Shown one piece after another: positions 1 through 7,321 of a stretch of DNA of 18,953 nucleotides. Positions within the stretch are counted from its first letter, which is position 1; each line of letters opens with the position of its first letter. Below the pieces are notes generated by a model. The model was not told the DNA's origin. It saw only the letters and a program-made list of their open reading frames with translations, and did not search any database. The position numbers were made by a program, and so were the translations under genes. Source of the DNA: Candidatus Omnitrophota bacterium. Its GTDB lineage: Bacteria > Omnitrophota > Gorgyraeia > Gorgyraeales > Gorgyraeaceae. The stretch is from contig JAPLMC010000111.1 in the NCBI GenBank assembly GCA_026387215.1, positions 1 through 18,953 of the forward strand, in the 5' to 3' direction.

Positions 1-541
1 TGTTTTAAGGCCTGCGAATTATCCTCAGACTTCTCCCGGCTCAGGCATGACAATTATTTCTCTGGAGAGTGAAAAAAAAATAGCCGTGATAAATCTATTG
101 GGCAGAGTTTTTATGAAACCGATCGACTGTCCTTTTACAGCAGCTGAGAGAGAGATTGAAAAAATTAACAGGGTTACAAAAATAATCTTGGTAGATATGC
201 ACGCAGAGGCTACGAGCGAAAAAATAGCCATGGGCAGATTTTTGGATGGCAGGGTCAGCGTTGTATTTGGAACTCACACGCATGTTCAGACAGCGGATGA
301 AAAGATATTTCCAAGCGGCACAGGGTATATTACTGATTTAGGCATGACAGGGCCTCAAGATTCAGTAATAGGCAGGAGGGTTGATGCGATCGTGGAGCAT
401 TTTTTAACATGCATGCCTAAAAAATTCGAAGTGGCGGATAAAGACATAGAATTGCAAGGCGCTATAGTAGATATAGACGACGAAAGCGGCAAGACTCTTT
501 CAATGGAAAGGGTAAAAGAAAAGATCGAGAGCTATTATTAG
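1..541 (+). CDS. ymdB: YmdB-family metallophosphoesterase (TIGR00282), 5' end missing
   Basis: The reading frame is open from base 2 (LRPANYPQTSPGSG...), so the gene continues upstream and the ATG at 47 is internal. The family are calcineurin-like phosphoesterases active on 2',3'-cyclic nucleotides, usually next to RNase Y. Visible signatures are the LRPANYP segment, the DMHAEATSEK block (family form DFHAEATSEK) and GTHTHVQTADEKIFPSGTGY, whose His residues are metal ligands. Only about the last 180 of roughly 260 residues are present, so the N-terminal metal-binding motifs cannot be checked. The stop TAG lies one base before the xseA start, so the two genes are almost certainly translated from one message. 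The rny gene is expected just upstream of this window, as in many genomes. Confidence 0.9.
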   Translation, partial: VLRPANYPQTSPGSGMTIISLESEKKIAVINLLGRVFMKPIDCPFTAAEREIEKINRVTKIILVDMHAEATSEKIAMGRFLDGRVSVVFGTHTHVQTADEKIFPSGTGYITDLGMTGPQDSVIGRRVDAIVEHFLTCMPKKFEVADKDIELQGAIVDIDDESGKTLSMERVKEKIESYY

Positions 542-542
542 T

Positions 543-1667
543 ATGGAAGACAAGGGAAAATATATTTATACGGTAAGCCAGCTTACCTCTAGCATAAAAA
601 TTGTACTTGAGGACTCATTCCAGAATATATGGATTGAAGGTGAGATATCGAATTTTAAGGCTGTTTCGGGCCATTTTTATTTTACGCTAAAAGACAACAA
701 AAGTGAACTTAAGTGCGTATTTTTTAAAAGCAGCAACGAGAAGATAAAATTTGAGATAAAAGATGGCATGCAGGTTTTATGCTGCGGAAGAATAAGCATA
801 TATGAGCAAAGAGGGGTTTACCAGCTTTATGTGGCAAGGATGGAGCCGAAAGGCGTAGGAGCGCTGCAGCTTGCATTTGAGCAGCTTAAAGAAAAACTTT
901 TTAAGGAAGGACTTTTTGAAGAAGCTCATAAAAAACCGATACCGCTTATTCCTGAAAGGATAGGAATAGTCACCTCAATCACAGGCGCCGCAATAAGAGA
1001 TATCCTACATGTTTTAAATAAAAGATTTTCCAGCGTCAACGTAATTATAAATCCCGTAAAGGTTCAGGGACTCGAGGCGAAAGAAGAAATAGCGTCCGCA
1101 ATAGAAGAATTTAATAAGCTGGGGAATGTGGATGTTATGATAGTCGGAAGAGGCGGTGGAAGCTTAGAAGACCTTTGGGCTTTTAACGAAGAGGTAGTGG
1201 CCAGAGCTGTATATAATTCAAAGATACCTATTATAAGTGCAGTTGGCCACGAGATAGATTGGACGATTTGCGATTTTGTAGCGGATATGAGGGCACCAAC
1301 TCCTTCGGTAGCTGCGGAGATAGTCATAGCTAAAAAAAGCGAGCTTTCAGATAAGCTGGATGAGATAGAAAAAAAGATTAAAGATTTTCCGATAGATATA
1401 ATCAGAGAATACGAACAGCGTTTGGATGAGATAGAAGAAGGTATGGCTTTAAGATTTAAACATTATATGGAATTAAAAGAGGAGAATTTTAAATTGCTTT
1501 CAGAAAAACTGGATATACTCAGTCCTGTTGGAATTTTGGACAGAGGATATAGTATCAGTTTTAAGCTTTCAGATGGGAAGATAATAAAAAATAATAAGGA
1601 TATTAAAAAAGGAGATTTAGTGGAGACTAGGGTTTCTAAGGGGAGCTTTACAAGTAAAGTAGAATGA
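543..1667 (+). CDS. xseA: Exodeoxyribonuclease VII large subunit
   Basis: XseA is the catalytic subunit of exonuclease VII, which degrades single-stranded DNA to oligonucleotides in complex with several XseB subunits. An OB-fold DNA-binding domain occupies about residues 7-100 (YTVSQLTSSIK..., IWIEGEISNF). The catalytic domain follows: GAAIRDILHV with D153, VGRGGGSLEDLW with R203, and AVGHEIDW with H236 and D239, matching the residues essential in E. coli XseA. A charged coiled-coil region covers about 265-340. At 374 residues it is shorter than the 400-450 usual for the family, mainly in the C-terminal helical arm. The ATG at 543 starts one base after the ymdB stop. Codon use is strongly biased: 13 of 14 arginines are AGA or AGG. 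Confidence 0.97.
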   Translation: MEDKGKYIYTVSQLTSSIKIVLEDSFQNIWIEGEISNFKAVSGHFYFTLKDNKSELKCVFFKSSNEKIKFEIKDGMQVLCCGRISIYEQRGVYQLYVARMEPKGVGALQLAFEQLKEKLFKEGLFEEAHKKPIPLIPERIGIVTSITGAAIRDILHVLNKRFSSVNVIINPVKVQGLEAKEEIASAIEEFNKLGNVDVMIVGRGGGSLEDLWAFNEEVVARAVYNSKIPIISAVGHEIDWTICDFVADMRAPTPSVAAEIVIAKKSELSDKLDEIEKKIKDFPIDIIREYEQRLDEIEEGMALRFKHYMELKEENFKLLSEKLDILSPVGILDRGYSISFKLSDGKIIKNNKDIKKGDLVETRVSKGSFTSKVE

Positions 1668-1673
1668 GTGAGG

Positions 1674-1741
1674 TCCCTCGCTGCTAGATGACAAAAACTA
1701 GGGCGACTCGGGATCAAATTTGCTTCGCAAATTTGTGAGGG
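1674..1741 (+). repeat. Structured intercistronic element between xseA and xseB
   Basis: The 78-nt gap between xseA and xseB is nearly all secondary structure. Positions 1715-1735 form a perfect 9-bp hairpin (CAAATTTGC, loop TTC, GCAAATTTG) ending 10 nt before the xseB ATG. A larger bulged hairpin can form over 1674-1713 (TCCC/GGGA, TCGC/GCGA, CTAG/CTAG). Alternatively CCCTC at 1675-1679 can pair with GAGGG at 1737-1741, which is the best Shine-Dalgarno candidate for xseB. The last two pairings share bases and exclude each other. No T tract follows, so it is not an intrinsic terminator. Confidence 0.7.
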
Positions 1742-1745
1742 CATT

Positions 1746-1967
1746 ATGGCAAAAGAATTAAAATTTGAAGAGATGATGAAAAAACTGGAAGAGATTGTAG
1801 GAGAGCTTGAGAGTGGAAATATGCCTCTTGAAGAATCGTTAAAAAAATATGAAGAAGGGATGAAGCTGATCCAGTCGTGCAGGAAAAAGCTTGACGAGAC
1901 AAAGCGCAAGGTAGAAGTTCTCATTAAAAAAGATGGTAAAGTCGCGCTGGAACCTTTTAAAGAATAA
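1746..1967 (+). CDS. xseB: Exodeoxyribonuclease VII small subunit
   Basis: XseB is the small helical subunit that binds the XseA arm and is required for exonuclease VII activity. The 73-residue product has the family core: FEEMMKKLEEIVGELESGNMPLEESL, then KYEEGMKLIQSCRKKLDE, forming a two-helix hairpin, and a short acidic/basic tail. Length and sequence are typical and nothing is missing. The ATG is chosen because GAGGG lies just upstream and the protein begins at the usual point. Its stop TAA overlaps the ispA ATG by one base (TAATG), pointing to coupled translation. The neighbour upstream is xseA, separated by a structured 78-nt spacer. Confidence 0.96.
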   Translation: MAKELKFEEMMKKLEEIVGELESGNMPLEESLKKYEEGMKLIQSCRKKLDETKRKVEVLIKKDGKVALEPFKE

Positions 1968-2770
1968 TGGATATAGAAAAATATATAGTAGATAAAAAAA
2001 ATATAATAGATAAAACCCTGGATAAATACCTTCCCAAGAGTTCTCTCAAACCCCAAGTTATACACAGGGCCATGAGGTATTCGGTGTTTCCTGGAGGTAA
2101 ACGAATAAGGCCTATATTTACTATTGCGGGATTTGAGGCATGCGGCGGCAAAGGTGATTCAGCAATGCCTGTTGCGTGCGGCATAGAGTTGATACATTCA
2201 TATACTCTTATCCATGATGATCTGCCTTGTATGGATAATGATGATTTTAGGCGCGGTAAACAGGCATGTCATAAAAAATTTGGAGAAGACATAGCACTTC
2301 TGGCAGGTGACGGGCTTCTAACTCTTGCCTTTCAAGTTATTGCTGAATCAGGAAATATTGATATTATAAAAGAAATATCAAAAGCAATCGGAACCTGCGG
2401 TGTAATAGGAGGGCAGGTTGCGGATATAATGGCTCAAAGCTCAAGGTTCAAGGTTCAAAGAAAACATATTGAATATATAAATCTTAACAAGACAGCTGTT
2501 TTATTTGAGGTTGCAGCGAAATCAGGAGGAATCATCAAAGACGCTAGTAAGAAGGAGATAAATGCCCTAGGAAATTTTGGGAGAAATATTGGAGTTACAT
2601 TTCAGCTTTTGGATGATCTGAAAGATAAAGATGGCTATGTAAATTTATATGGTGAAAAGCGCACAAAAGAAAAAGCCGAAAAACTGGCAAGCGCGGCAAA
2701 GAATCATTTAAAGATTTTTGGTAAAAAAGCAAACAGGCTTTTGGAGCTAGCAAACCTGATTTGCGCGTAA
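1967..2770 (+). CDS. ispA: Polyprenyl (farnesyl/geranylgeranyl) diphosphate synthase
   Basis: This prenyltransferase condenses IPP with allylic diphosphates to make C15 or C20 chains for quinones and undecaprenyl carriers. The first Asp-rich motif is DDLPCMDND (DDxxxxD form) followed by RRGKQACHKKFGE. The second is FQLLDDLKDKDG (DDxxD). GGKRIRP near residue 43 is the IPP-binding motif and GGQVADIMA precedes the KT pair. The product is 267 residues, somewhat short for IspA (about 295), with both active sites present. Product chain length cannot be fixed from sequence. It overlaps xseB by one base and sits 36 nt before dxs, so two steps of isoprenoid synthesis are in one operon. A 28-nt tandem heptamer lies inside the gene at 2433-2460. 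Confidence 0.93.
   Translation: MDIEKYIVDKKNIIDKTLDKYLPKSSLKPQVIHRAMRYSVFPGGKRIRPIFTIAGFEACGGKGDSAMPVACGIELIHSYTLIHDDLPCMDNDDFRRGKQACHKKFGEDIALLAGDGLLTLAFQVIAESGNIDIIKEISKAIGTCGVIGGQVADIMAQSSRFKVQRKHIEYINLNKTAVLFEVAAKSGGIIKDASKKEINALGNFGRNIGVTFQLLDDLKDKDGYVNLYGEKRTKEKAEKLASAAKNHLKIFGKKANRLLELANLICA
2433..2460 (+). repeat. Four tandem 7-nt units inside ispA
   Basis: CTCAAAG, CTCAAGG, TTCAAGG and TTCAAAG follow one another without spacers, each differing from the consensus at position 1 or 6. They encode the QSSRFKVQR stretch in the variable loop after GGQVADIMA. The unit is not a multiple of three, so any gain or loss of one unit would shift the ispA frame. Confidence 0.8.
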
Positions 2771-2773
2771 ACT

Positions 2774-2793
2774 TGACAAAATTAACATTGTCA
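2774..2793 (+). repeat. Inverted repeat in the ispA/dxs gap
   Basis: TGACAA (2774-2779) and TTGTCA (2788-2793) form a 6-bp inverted repeat with an 8-nt spacer. A second short one, ACATT/AATGT, overlaps it at 2785-2799. The right arm of the first ends 13 nt before the dxs ATG. TTGACA at 2773-2778 could be a -35 box, but no good -10 lies 16-18 nt downstream, so a promoter is not claimed. Confidence 0.45.
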
Positions 2794-2806
2794 GAATGTA
2801 AAGATT

Positions 2807-4714
2807 ATGGCAGAGAGATTGTTGGACAATATAAATAACCCGGCGGATTTAAAAAAGCTAAGCGTGGACAAGCTGCCTGCTTTAGCACATGAGATACGGG
2901 AGATTATTATAAACAATGTGGCTTCCTCTGGCGGGCACTTAGCGTCAAGCCTTGGGGCGGTCGAGCTTATAATAGGCATTCATTATTGTTTAAATGCGCC
3001 CGAAGATATTATTATATGGGACGTGGGGCATCAGGCATATGCCCACAAAATTTTAACTGGAAGAAAAGACAGATTTGATACACTTCGTAAAGCAGGCGGC
3101 ATCAGCGGATTTCCGAATAAATACGAAAGCGAATATGATGTGTTTACCACAGGCCACGGCTCAACCTCTATTTCTACTGCATTAGGTATGGCTAGCGCCA
3201 GAGATTTGGAACAAAAAAAATATAAGGTTGTAGCAGTTATAGGCGATGCGTCTCTTGGAGGAGGTATGGCGTTTGAGGCGTTGAATCATGCGGGACACTT
3301 GCGTAAAAATATGATTGTTATCCTGAATGATAATGAAATGAGCATATCAAAGAGTGTGGGCGCATTGAGTAAATATTTGAATAGAATTATCACAGCGCCT
3401 GCGTATAACAGAGTAAGGAGAGATGTTGAGGGTCTGTTGGCCAAGGGTCCGCGTTTTGGTTTTAGCGTTATACGCTCAGCAAGAAGGTTGGAAGAAGGGC
3501 TTAAAAATTTGCTTGTCCCTGGCATGATATTCGAAGAGCTTGGCCTAAGATATTTTGGACCTATTGACGGAAATGATACGGGCATGGTTATAAAAATGCT
3601 TAAAAATATTTCAGGACTTAATGAGCCTATCTTACTTCACGTGGTTACTAAAAAAGGAAAAGGGTATAGTTTTTCGGAAAAAAAGCCTGAGAAGTTTCAT
3701 GGGATATCTTCTTTTAACGTGGATACAGGCGAAAAGATAGAGGTGTCAAATAAGGAAAAGCAGGATGTTCAAACTGAGGCAAGTTTTACAAAGGCCTTTG
3801 GAGATAAAATAATAGAGATAGCTGATAAAGATAACAAGATAGTGGCCATAACAGCTGCTATGCCTGAAGGCACTGGACTTGATAAATTTGCAACTCTTTT
3901 TCCTGACAGATTTTTTGACGTAGGCATGGCTGAGCAGCATGCGGTTGGTTTTAGCGCAGGCCTTGCAAGAGCAGGTTTCAAGCCAGTAGTAGCCATATAC
4001 TCTACTTTCTTACAGCGTTCTTATGACCAACTGTTTCATGAAGCATGTCTTCAAAACCTCAATATAGTATTTATGCTAGACAGAGCTGGCCTTGTAGGCG
4101 AAGATGGTCCTACACATCATGGCGTATTTGATATCAGCTATATCAGGCATTTGCCTAACATAATTTTTATGGCGCCGAAAGATGAGGAAGAATTAAAGAA
4201 CATGTTTAGCTGGGCTGTATCTTACGATAAAGGACCTGTAGCAATAAGGTATCCGCGTGGTGCAAGCTATTTTCTCAAACCTAATTTAAAAAATAATTTT
4301 CCGATAAATTTAGGCAAAGGGGAGTTATTAAAGCAAGGTAAGGATGCGACAATAGTAAGTATTGGTTACATGTCTAATATTGCGCAGGAAGCGGCAGATT
4401 TTTTAATGGATGAAGGCATAGATTGCGAAGTCATAAATGCGAGATTTATAAAGCCCCTTGACGTAGAATTAATAAAGCAATCAGTTTCTAAGACAGGCAG
4501 ATTGTTTACAATAGAGGAAGGCGTTCTTGAAGGAGGGTTTGGTTCAGGTATTTTAGAATTAATCATTGATAAAATAAAGAAAGATATTATAATTAAAAAT
4601 ATAGCTTTGCCTGATAAGTTTATTGAACACGGGGATAGACAAGTGTTATTGGATAAATATGGATTGTCTTCGAAAAAAATAGCGGAAAGAATAAAAAAAG
4701 AATGGCAAAAATAA
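2807..4714 (+). CDS. dxs: 1-deoxy-D-xylulose-5-phosphate synthase
   Basis: DXS condenses pyruvate with glyceraldehyde 3-phosphate, using thiamine diphosphate, as the first step of the MEP isoprenoid pathway. The 635-residue length is standard. Domain 1 has SSGGHLASSLGAVEL with H44, WDVGHQAYAHKILTGR, and the thiamine motif GDASLGGGMAFEALNHAG (146-163) ending at LNDNEMSIS near 173-181. GDAS replaces the more common GDGA, a known variant. Domain 2 has DVGMAEQHAVGFSAGLA with the catalytic Glu, DRAGLVGEDGPTHHGVFDI and AIRYPRG. Domain 3 is the transketolase C-terminal fold. It follows ispA directly and runs 13 nt into the ferredoxin gene. No strong Shine-Dalgarno precedes the ATG. Confidence 0.98.
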   Translation: MAERLLDNINNPADLKKLSVDKLPALAHEIREIIINNVASSGGHLASSLGAVELIIGIHYCLNAPEDIIIWDVGHQAYAHKILTGRKDRFDTLRKAGGISGFPNKYESEYDVFTTGHGSTSISTALGMASARDLEQKKYKVVAVIGDASLGGGMAFEALNHAGHLRKNMIVILNDNEMSISKSVGALSKYLNRIITAPAYNRVRRDVEGLLAKGPRFGFSVIRSARRLEEGLKNLLVPGMIFEELGLRYFGPIDGNDTGMVIKMLKNISGLNEPILLHVVTKKGKGYSFSEKKPEKFHGISSFNVDTGEKIEVSNKEKQDVQTEASFTKAFGDKIIEIADKDNKIVAITAAMPEGTGLDKFATLFPDRFFDVGMAEQHAVGFSAGLARAGFKPVVAIYSTFLQRSYDQLFHEACLQNLNIVFMLDRAGLVGEDGPTHHGVFDISYIRHLPNIIFMAPKDEEELKNMFSWAVSYDKGPVAIRYPRGASYFLKPNLKNNFPINLGKGELLKQGKDATIVSIGYMSNIAQEAADFLMDEGIDCEVINARFIKPLDVELIKQSVSKTGRLFTIEEGVLEGGFGSGILELIIDKIKKDIIIKNIALPDKFIEHGDRQVLLDKYGLSSKKIAERIKKEWQK

Positions 4715-4905
4715 AAATTGATTCGGAAAAATGCAAAGGCTGCGGGCTTTGTGTTGTATATTGTTCGAAAGGGCATATAAAGCAGTCCAAGTCTCTGAAT
4801 AAAAAAGGCGCGTATCCTGCAGAGGTTATAGAGACCGAGAGGTGTTCGGGCTGTTCTTTTTGCGCGATTATATGTCCTGATTTATGTATAACAATATATA
4901 AATAA
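4702..4905 (+). CDS. korD: 2[4Fe-4S] ferredoxin, probable delta subunit of the KOR complex
   Basis: A 67-residue bacterial-type ferredoxin with two complete cluster motifs: C11, C14, C17, C21 and C48, C51, C54, C58. It overlaps the end of dxs by 13 nt and directly precedes korA. The order ferredoxin, alpha, beta, gamma is the usual korDABC arrangement, so it most likely passes electrons from the KorB active site to free ferredoxin. A stand-alone ferredoxin serving other enzymes is possible but less likely given the position. The last base of its stop codon is the first base of the large hairpin at 4905-4940. Confidence 0.9.
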   Translation: MAKIKIDSEKCKGCGLCVVYCSKGHIKQSKSLNKKGAYPAEVIETERCSGCSFCAIICPDLCITIYK

Positions 4906-4940
4906 ACCGCGTAGGTTGCCGTATGGCAACCTACGCGGTT
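4905..4940 (+). repeat. Perfect 16-bp hairpin, copy 1 of a dispersed palindrome
   Basis: AACCGCGTAGGTTGCC (4905-4920) is followed by the loop GTAT and an exact reverse complement (4925-4940). The stem overlaps the ferredoxin stop codon and ends immediately before GGGGTGG, the Shine-Dalgarno of korA. There is no T tract, so termination is unlikely. A second copy lies at 8592-8626. Confidence 0.93.
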
Positions 4941-4952
4941 GGGGTGGTTATA

Positions 4953-6002
4953 GTGGCAAAAAAAGTTTTAATGTGCGGAAATGAAGCGTTGGCAGAGGCT
5001 GCGATAAGAGCGGGCTGCAGATTTTACGCGGGATATCCTATCACGCCTCAAAATGAGATTCCTGCTTACATGTCAAAGCATATGCCTGAAGCAGGCGGAG
5101 TTTTTATACAATCTGAAAGCGAGCTTGCGGCTATAAATATGGTATTCGGTTCGTCTCTTACAGGCACACGGGCAATGACGTCTTCTTCTAGCCCTGGTAT
5201 AAGTTTAAAGCAGGAAGGTATATCTTATCTGGCAGCGTGCGAGCTTCCGTCAATTATTGTTAATATTATGAGAGGCGGGCCTGGATTAGGCAATATCGGG
5301 CCTGGCCAGAGTGATTATTTTCAGGCTGTTAAAGGCGGAGGCCATGGTGATTATCATATGATAGTCATTGCACCTGCGTCTTGCCAGGAGATATCTGACT
5401 TAACAATGCTTTCATTTGACTTGGCTGATAAATACAGGATGCCTGTCATGATACTAGGAGACGGGATATTAGGTCAGATGATGGAGCCTGTAGAGTTTAA
5501 GGATGGAACAAAGCTGGAAATAAAAAAAGACTGGATATTAGACGGGTGCAAGGGAAGGAAGCCCAGAGTTATAAAGTCACTTATTTTGAAGGAAGCAGAG
5601 CTTGAGGAGTTTAATTTAAAATTGCAGAAAAAATATAACCAGATAAAGAATGAGGAACAAAGGTGCGAAGTTTTGTATAGAGACGACAGCGAGATTATGC
5701 TGGTCGCTTATGGCACTCCAAGCAGGATTTGTAGAAGCGTTGTGGAGAATCTTCGCAAAAAAGGTAAAAAAGTAGGCATGATCAGACCGATAACATTGTG
5801 GCCGTTTCCTGAAAGAGAGTTTAAGAAGCTGGCAAAAAATGTTAAATCATTTTTAGTTGTAGAGATGAGCTGCGGCCAGATGATAGAAGACGTAAAACTG
5901 GCCATAGATTGCGCAAGACCAGTGCACTTTTACGGCCGCACAGGCGGCGAGATTTCTTCCGAAGACGAGATAATAAAAGAAATTGAGAATATCAATGGAT
6001 AA
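4953..6002 (+). CDS. korA: 2-oxoglutarate (2-oxoacid):ferredoxin oxidoreductase, alpha subunit
   Basis: KorA with KorB and KorC oxidises 2-oxoglutarate to succinyl-CoA and CO2 while reducing ferredoxin. It can run in reverse in reductive metabolism. Typical sequence: VLMCGNEALAEAAIRAGCRFYAGYPITPQNEI at the N terminus, SESELAAINMVFGSSLTG, RAMTSSSSPGISLKQEG, and a C-terminal pyrimidine-like domain with VVEMSCGQMIEDV. The GTG at 4953 is chosen over the ATG at 4923. The upstream ATG lies in the right arm of a hairpin and would add ten non-family residues, while GTG gives the usual (M)xKKVL start with GGGGTGG six nt upstream. This makes 349 residues. Substrate preference among 2-oxoacids is inferred from subunit layout. 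A possible second start of korB overlaps its stop. Confidence 0.94.
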   Translation: MAKKVLMCGNEALAEAAIRAGCRFYAGYPITPQNEIPAYMSKHMPEAGGVFIQSESELAAINMVFGSSLTGTRAMTSSSSPGISLKQEGISYLAACELPSIIVNIMRGGPGLGNIGPGQSDYFQAVKGGGHGDYHMIVIAPASCQEISDLTMLSFDLADKYRMPVMILGDGILGQMMEPVEFKDGTKLEIKKDWILDGCKGRKPRVIKSLILKEAELEEFNLKLQKKYNQIKNEEQRCEVLYRDDSEIMLVAYGTPSRICRSVVENLRKKGKKVGMIRPITLWPFPEREFKKLAKNVKSFLVVEMSCGQMIEDVKLAIDCARPVHFYGRTGGEISSEDEIIKEIENING

Positions 6003-6063
6003 GATTTTTGGGAACCATTCCCGATCGCCGATCGGGTAGAGGTTAAAATGGATAAGATTTTTG
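5994..6063 (+). repeat. 17-bp direct repeat flanking the korA/korB gap
   Basis: AATGGATAAGATTTTTG occurs at 5994-6010 across the korA stop and again at 6047-6063 across the korB start, 53 nt apart. The upstream copy holds an ATG at 5995 with the same first five codons as korB (MDKIF), but this frame ends at TAG 6037-6039. The 36 nt between the copies hold a palindrome and a new Shine-Dalgarno. Confidence 0.93.
6020..6036 (+). repeat. Palindrome before korB, overlapping an alternative hairpin
   Basis: CCCGATCG-C-CGATCGGG is an 8-bp perfect inverted repeat ending 11 nt before the korB ATG, next to the ribosome binding site AGAGG. A second hairpin, GGGAA-CCA-TTCCC at 6010-6022, shares the CCC at 6020-6022, so only one of the two can form at a time. 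Confidence 0.85.
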
Positions 6064-6785
6064 AAAAACCTGAAAGTATCAGAGATGCGGGCACTCATTA
6101 TTGTCCGGGATGCGGCCATGGTATTGTACACCGGGTTATATGCGAGGTTATAGACGATCTTGGGATAAGGGAGAAACTTATAGGCATTGCTCCTGTAGGA
6201 TGTGCTGTAATAGCATATGATTATTGGAATTTTGACGTGACAGAAGCAGCGCATGGCAGAGTTCCCGCAGTTGCTACAGGTATAAAACGGTCGCTGCCAG
6301 ATAGGATAGTATTTGGTTATCAAGGCGACGGAGATCTTGGAGCTATAGGGACAGCAGAGATAATACATGCGGCAAATAGAGGCGAAAATATTACAATAAT
6401 ATTCGTTAATAATACGGTATATGGCATGACCGGTGGCCAGATGGCGCCAACCACTCTTTTAAAACAGAAAACTGCGACTACGCCTTCAGGTAGAGAACAA
6501 AAGATCCACGGCTTTCCTTTAAAGGTATGCGAATTATTGTCTGTATTGCCTGGGGTTGTGTATGCGGAAAGGGTAACAGTCCATTCTCCACAGAATATTC
6601 TAAAGGCTAAAAGGGCTATAAAAAAAGCGTTTGAAAATCAAATAAAAGGTCTGGGCTTTTCAATAGTTGAAGTTCTTTCTCCATGTCCCACGTATCTCGG
6701 TCTTTCCCCGAAGGATGCGATAAAGTTCGTAGGAGAAGAGTTGACAAAGGAATACCCTTTAAAAATTTTTAAGGATATAACGTGA
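6048..6785 (+). CDS. korB: 2-oxoglutarate:ferredoxin oxidoreductase, beta subunit
   Basis: KorB binds thiamine diphosphate and a [4Fe-4S] cluster. The 245-residue protein shows HYCPGCGHGIVHRV with two cluster cysteines, then GCAVIAYDYW, and the thiamine/Mg motif GDGDLGAIGTAEIIHAANR with NNTVYGMTGGQMAPTT. SPCPTYLGL near the C terminus is also conserved. No ferredoxin domain is fused, in line with a separate ferredoxin gene. The ATG has AGAGG at a good distance. The frame overlaps korC by 4 nt (GTGA), a classic sign of coupled translation of partner subunits. Confidence 0.95.
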   Translation: MDKIFEKPESIRDAGTHYCPGCGHGIVHRVICEVIDDLGIREKLIGIAPVGCAVIAYDYWNFDVTEAAHGRVPAVATGIKRSLPDRIVFGYQGDGDLGAIGTAEIIHAANRGENITIIFVNNTVYGMTGGQMAPTTLLKQKTATTPSGREQKIHGFPLKVCELLSVLPGVVYAERVTVHSPQNILKAKRAIKKAFENQIKGLGFSIVEVLSPCPTYLGLSPKDAIKFVGEELTKEYPLKIFKDIT

Positions 6786-7321
6786 AAGAAGAAATAATTT
6801 TCGCAGGTTTCGGAGGCCAGGGCATCATGTTTATGGGCAAGGCTATTGCTTATGCAGCCATGAATGAAGGGAAGCATGTTACATGGATACCCTCTTACGG
6901 CGCAGAGGTAAGAGGCGGCACAGCGTATTCTATGGTGATTATTTCAAGCGAAGCTATTGCGTCGCCTCTTATTAAGGAGCCCACGATATGCGTTGCTATG
7001 AACGGCCCGTCTTTCCGGAAATACGAAACAAAGGTAAAGACAAACGGACTTCTTATAATGAACAAGTCTATCATAGATAGCCCAGCTAAAAGAAAAGATA
7101 TAGAGATTTTAAACATACCTATTACAGCTCTTGCTGCAGAAGCAGGCGATCACAGGATAGGAAATATGGTTGCTCTCGGAGCTCTTTTAGGAAAAAGAAA
7201 AATTATCTCCCAGGAGTCATTGATAAATGGGCTTAAGGATATTGTTTCCAGCACTTATCATAATCTATTGCCTGTTAATGAAAAGGCAATAAGAAAGGGT
7301 TTTGAATATGGTTCGCGTTAG
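6782..7321 (+). CDS. korC: 2-oxoglutarate:ferredoxin oxidoreductase, gamma subunit
   Basis: A 179-residue gamma subunit that completes the KOR heteromer and contributes to CoA binding and assembly. Signature residues: the N-terminal FAGFGGQGIMFMGKAIAYAAM, then WIPSYGAEVRGGTAYSMVIIS, and a late GNMVALGALLG. The GTG start lies in the korB stop (4-nt overlap). The 3' end overlaps gltX by 14 nt. Size and motifs are standard for KorC/PorC gamma, and its neighbours decide for KOR. Isoleucine codons are ATA in 10 of 23 cases, typical of this operon and unlike the genes after 14551. Confidence 0.94.
   Translation: MKEEIIFAGFGGQGIMFMGKAIAYAAMNEGKHVTWIPSYGAEVRGGTAYSMVIISSEAIASPLIKEPTICVAMNGPSFRKYETKVKTNGLLIMNKSIIDSPAKRKDIEILNIPITALAAEAGDHRIGNMVALGALLGKRKIISQESLINGLKDIVSSTYHNLLPVNEKAIRKGFEYGSR

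Noticed and set aside
1463..2065. Minus-strand 200-residue frame
   Set aside because: Antisense to xseA, xseB and ispA; low-complexity Ser/Phe/Ile composition mirrors the A-rich coding strand.
2773..2801. Internal promoter before dxs from the TTGACA box
   Set aside because: The matching -10 region (AATGTA) is poor, and the bases are explained as well by the inverted repeat.
4923..4952. Longer korA start at ATG 4923
   Set aside because: The codons are the right arm of the palindrome; the family start and Shine-Dalgarno support GTG 4953.
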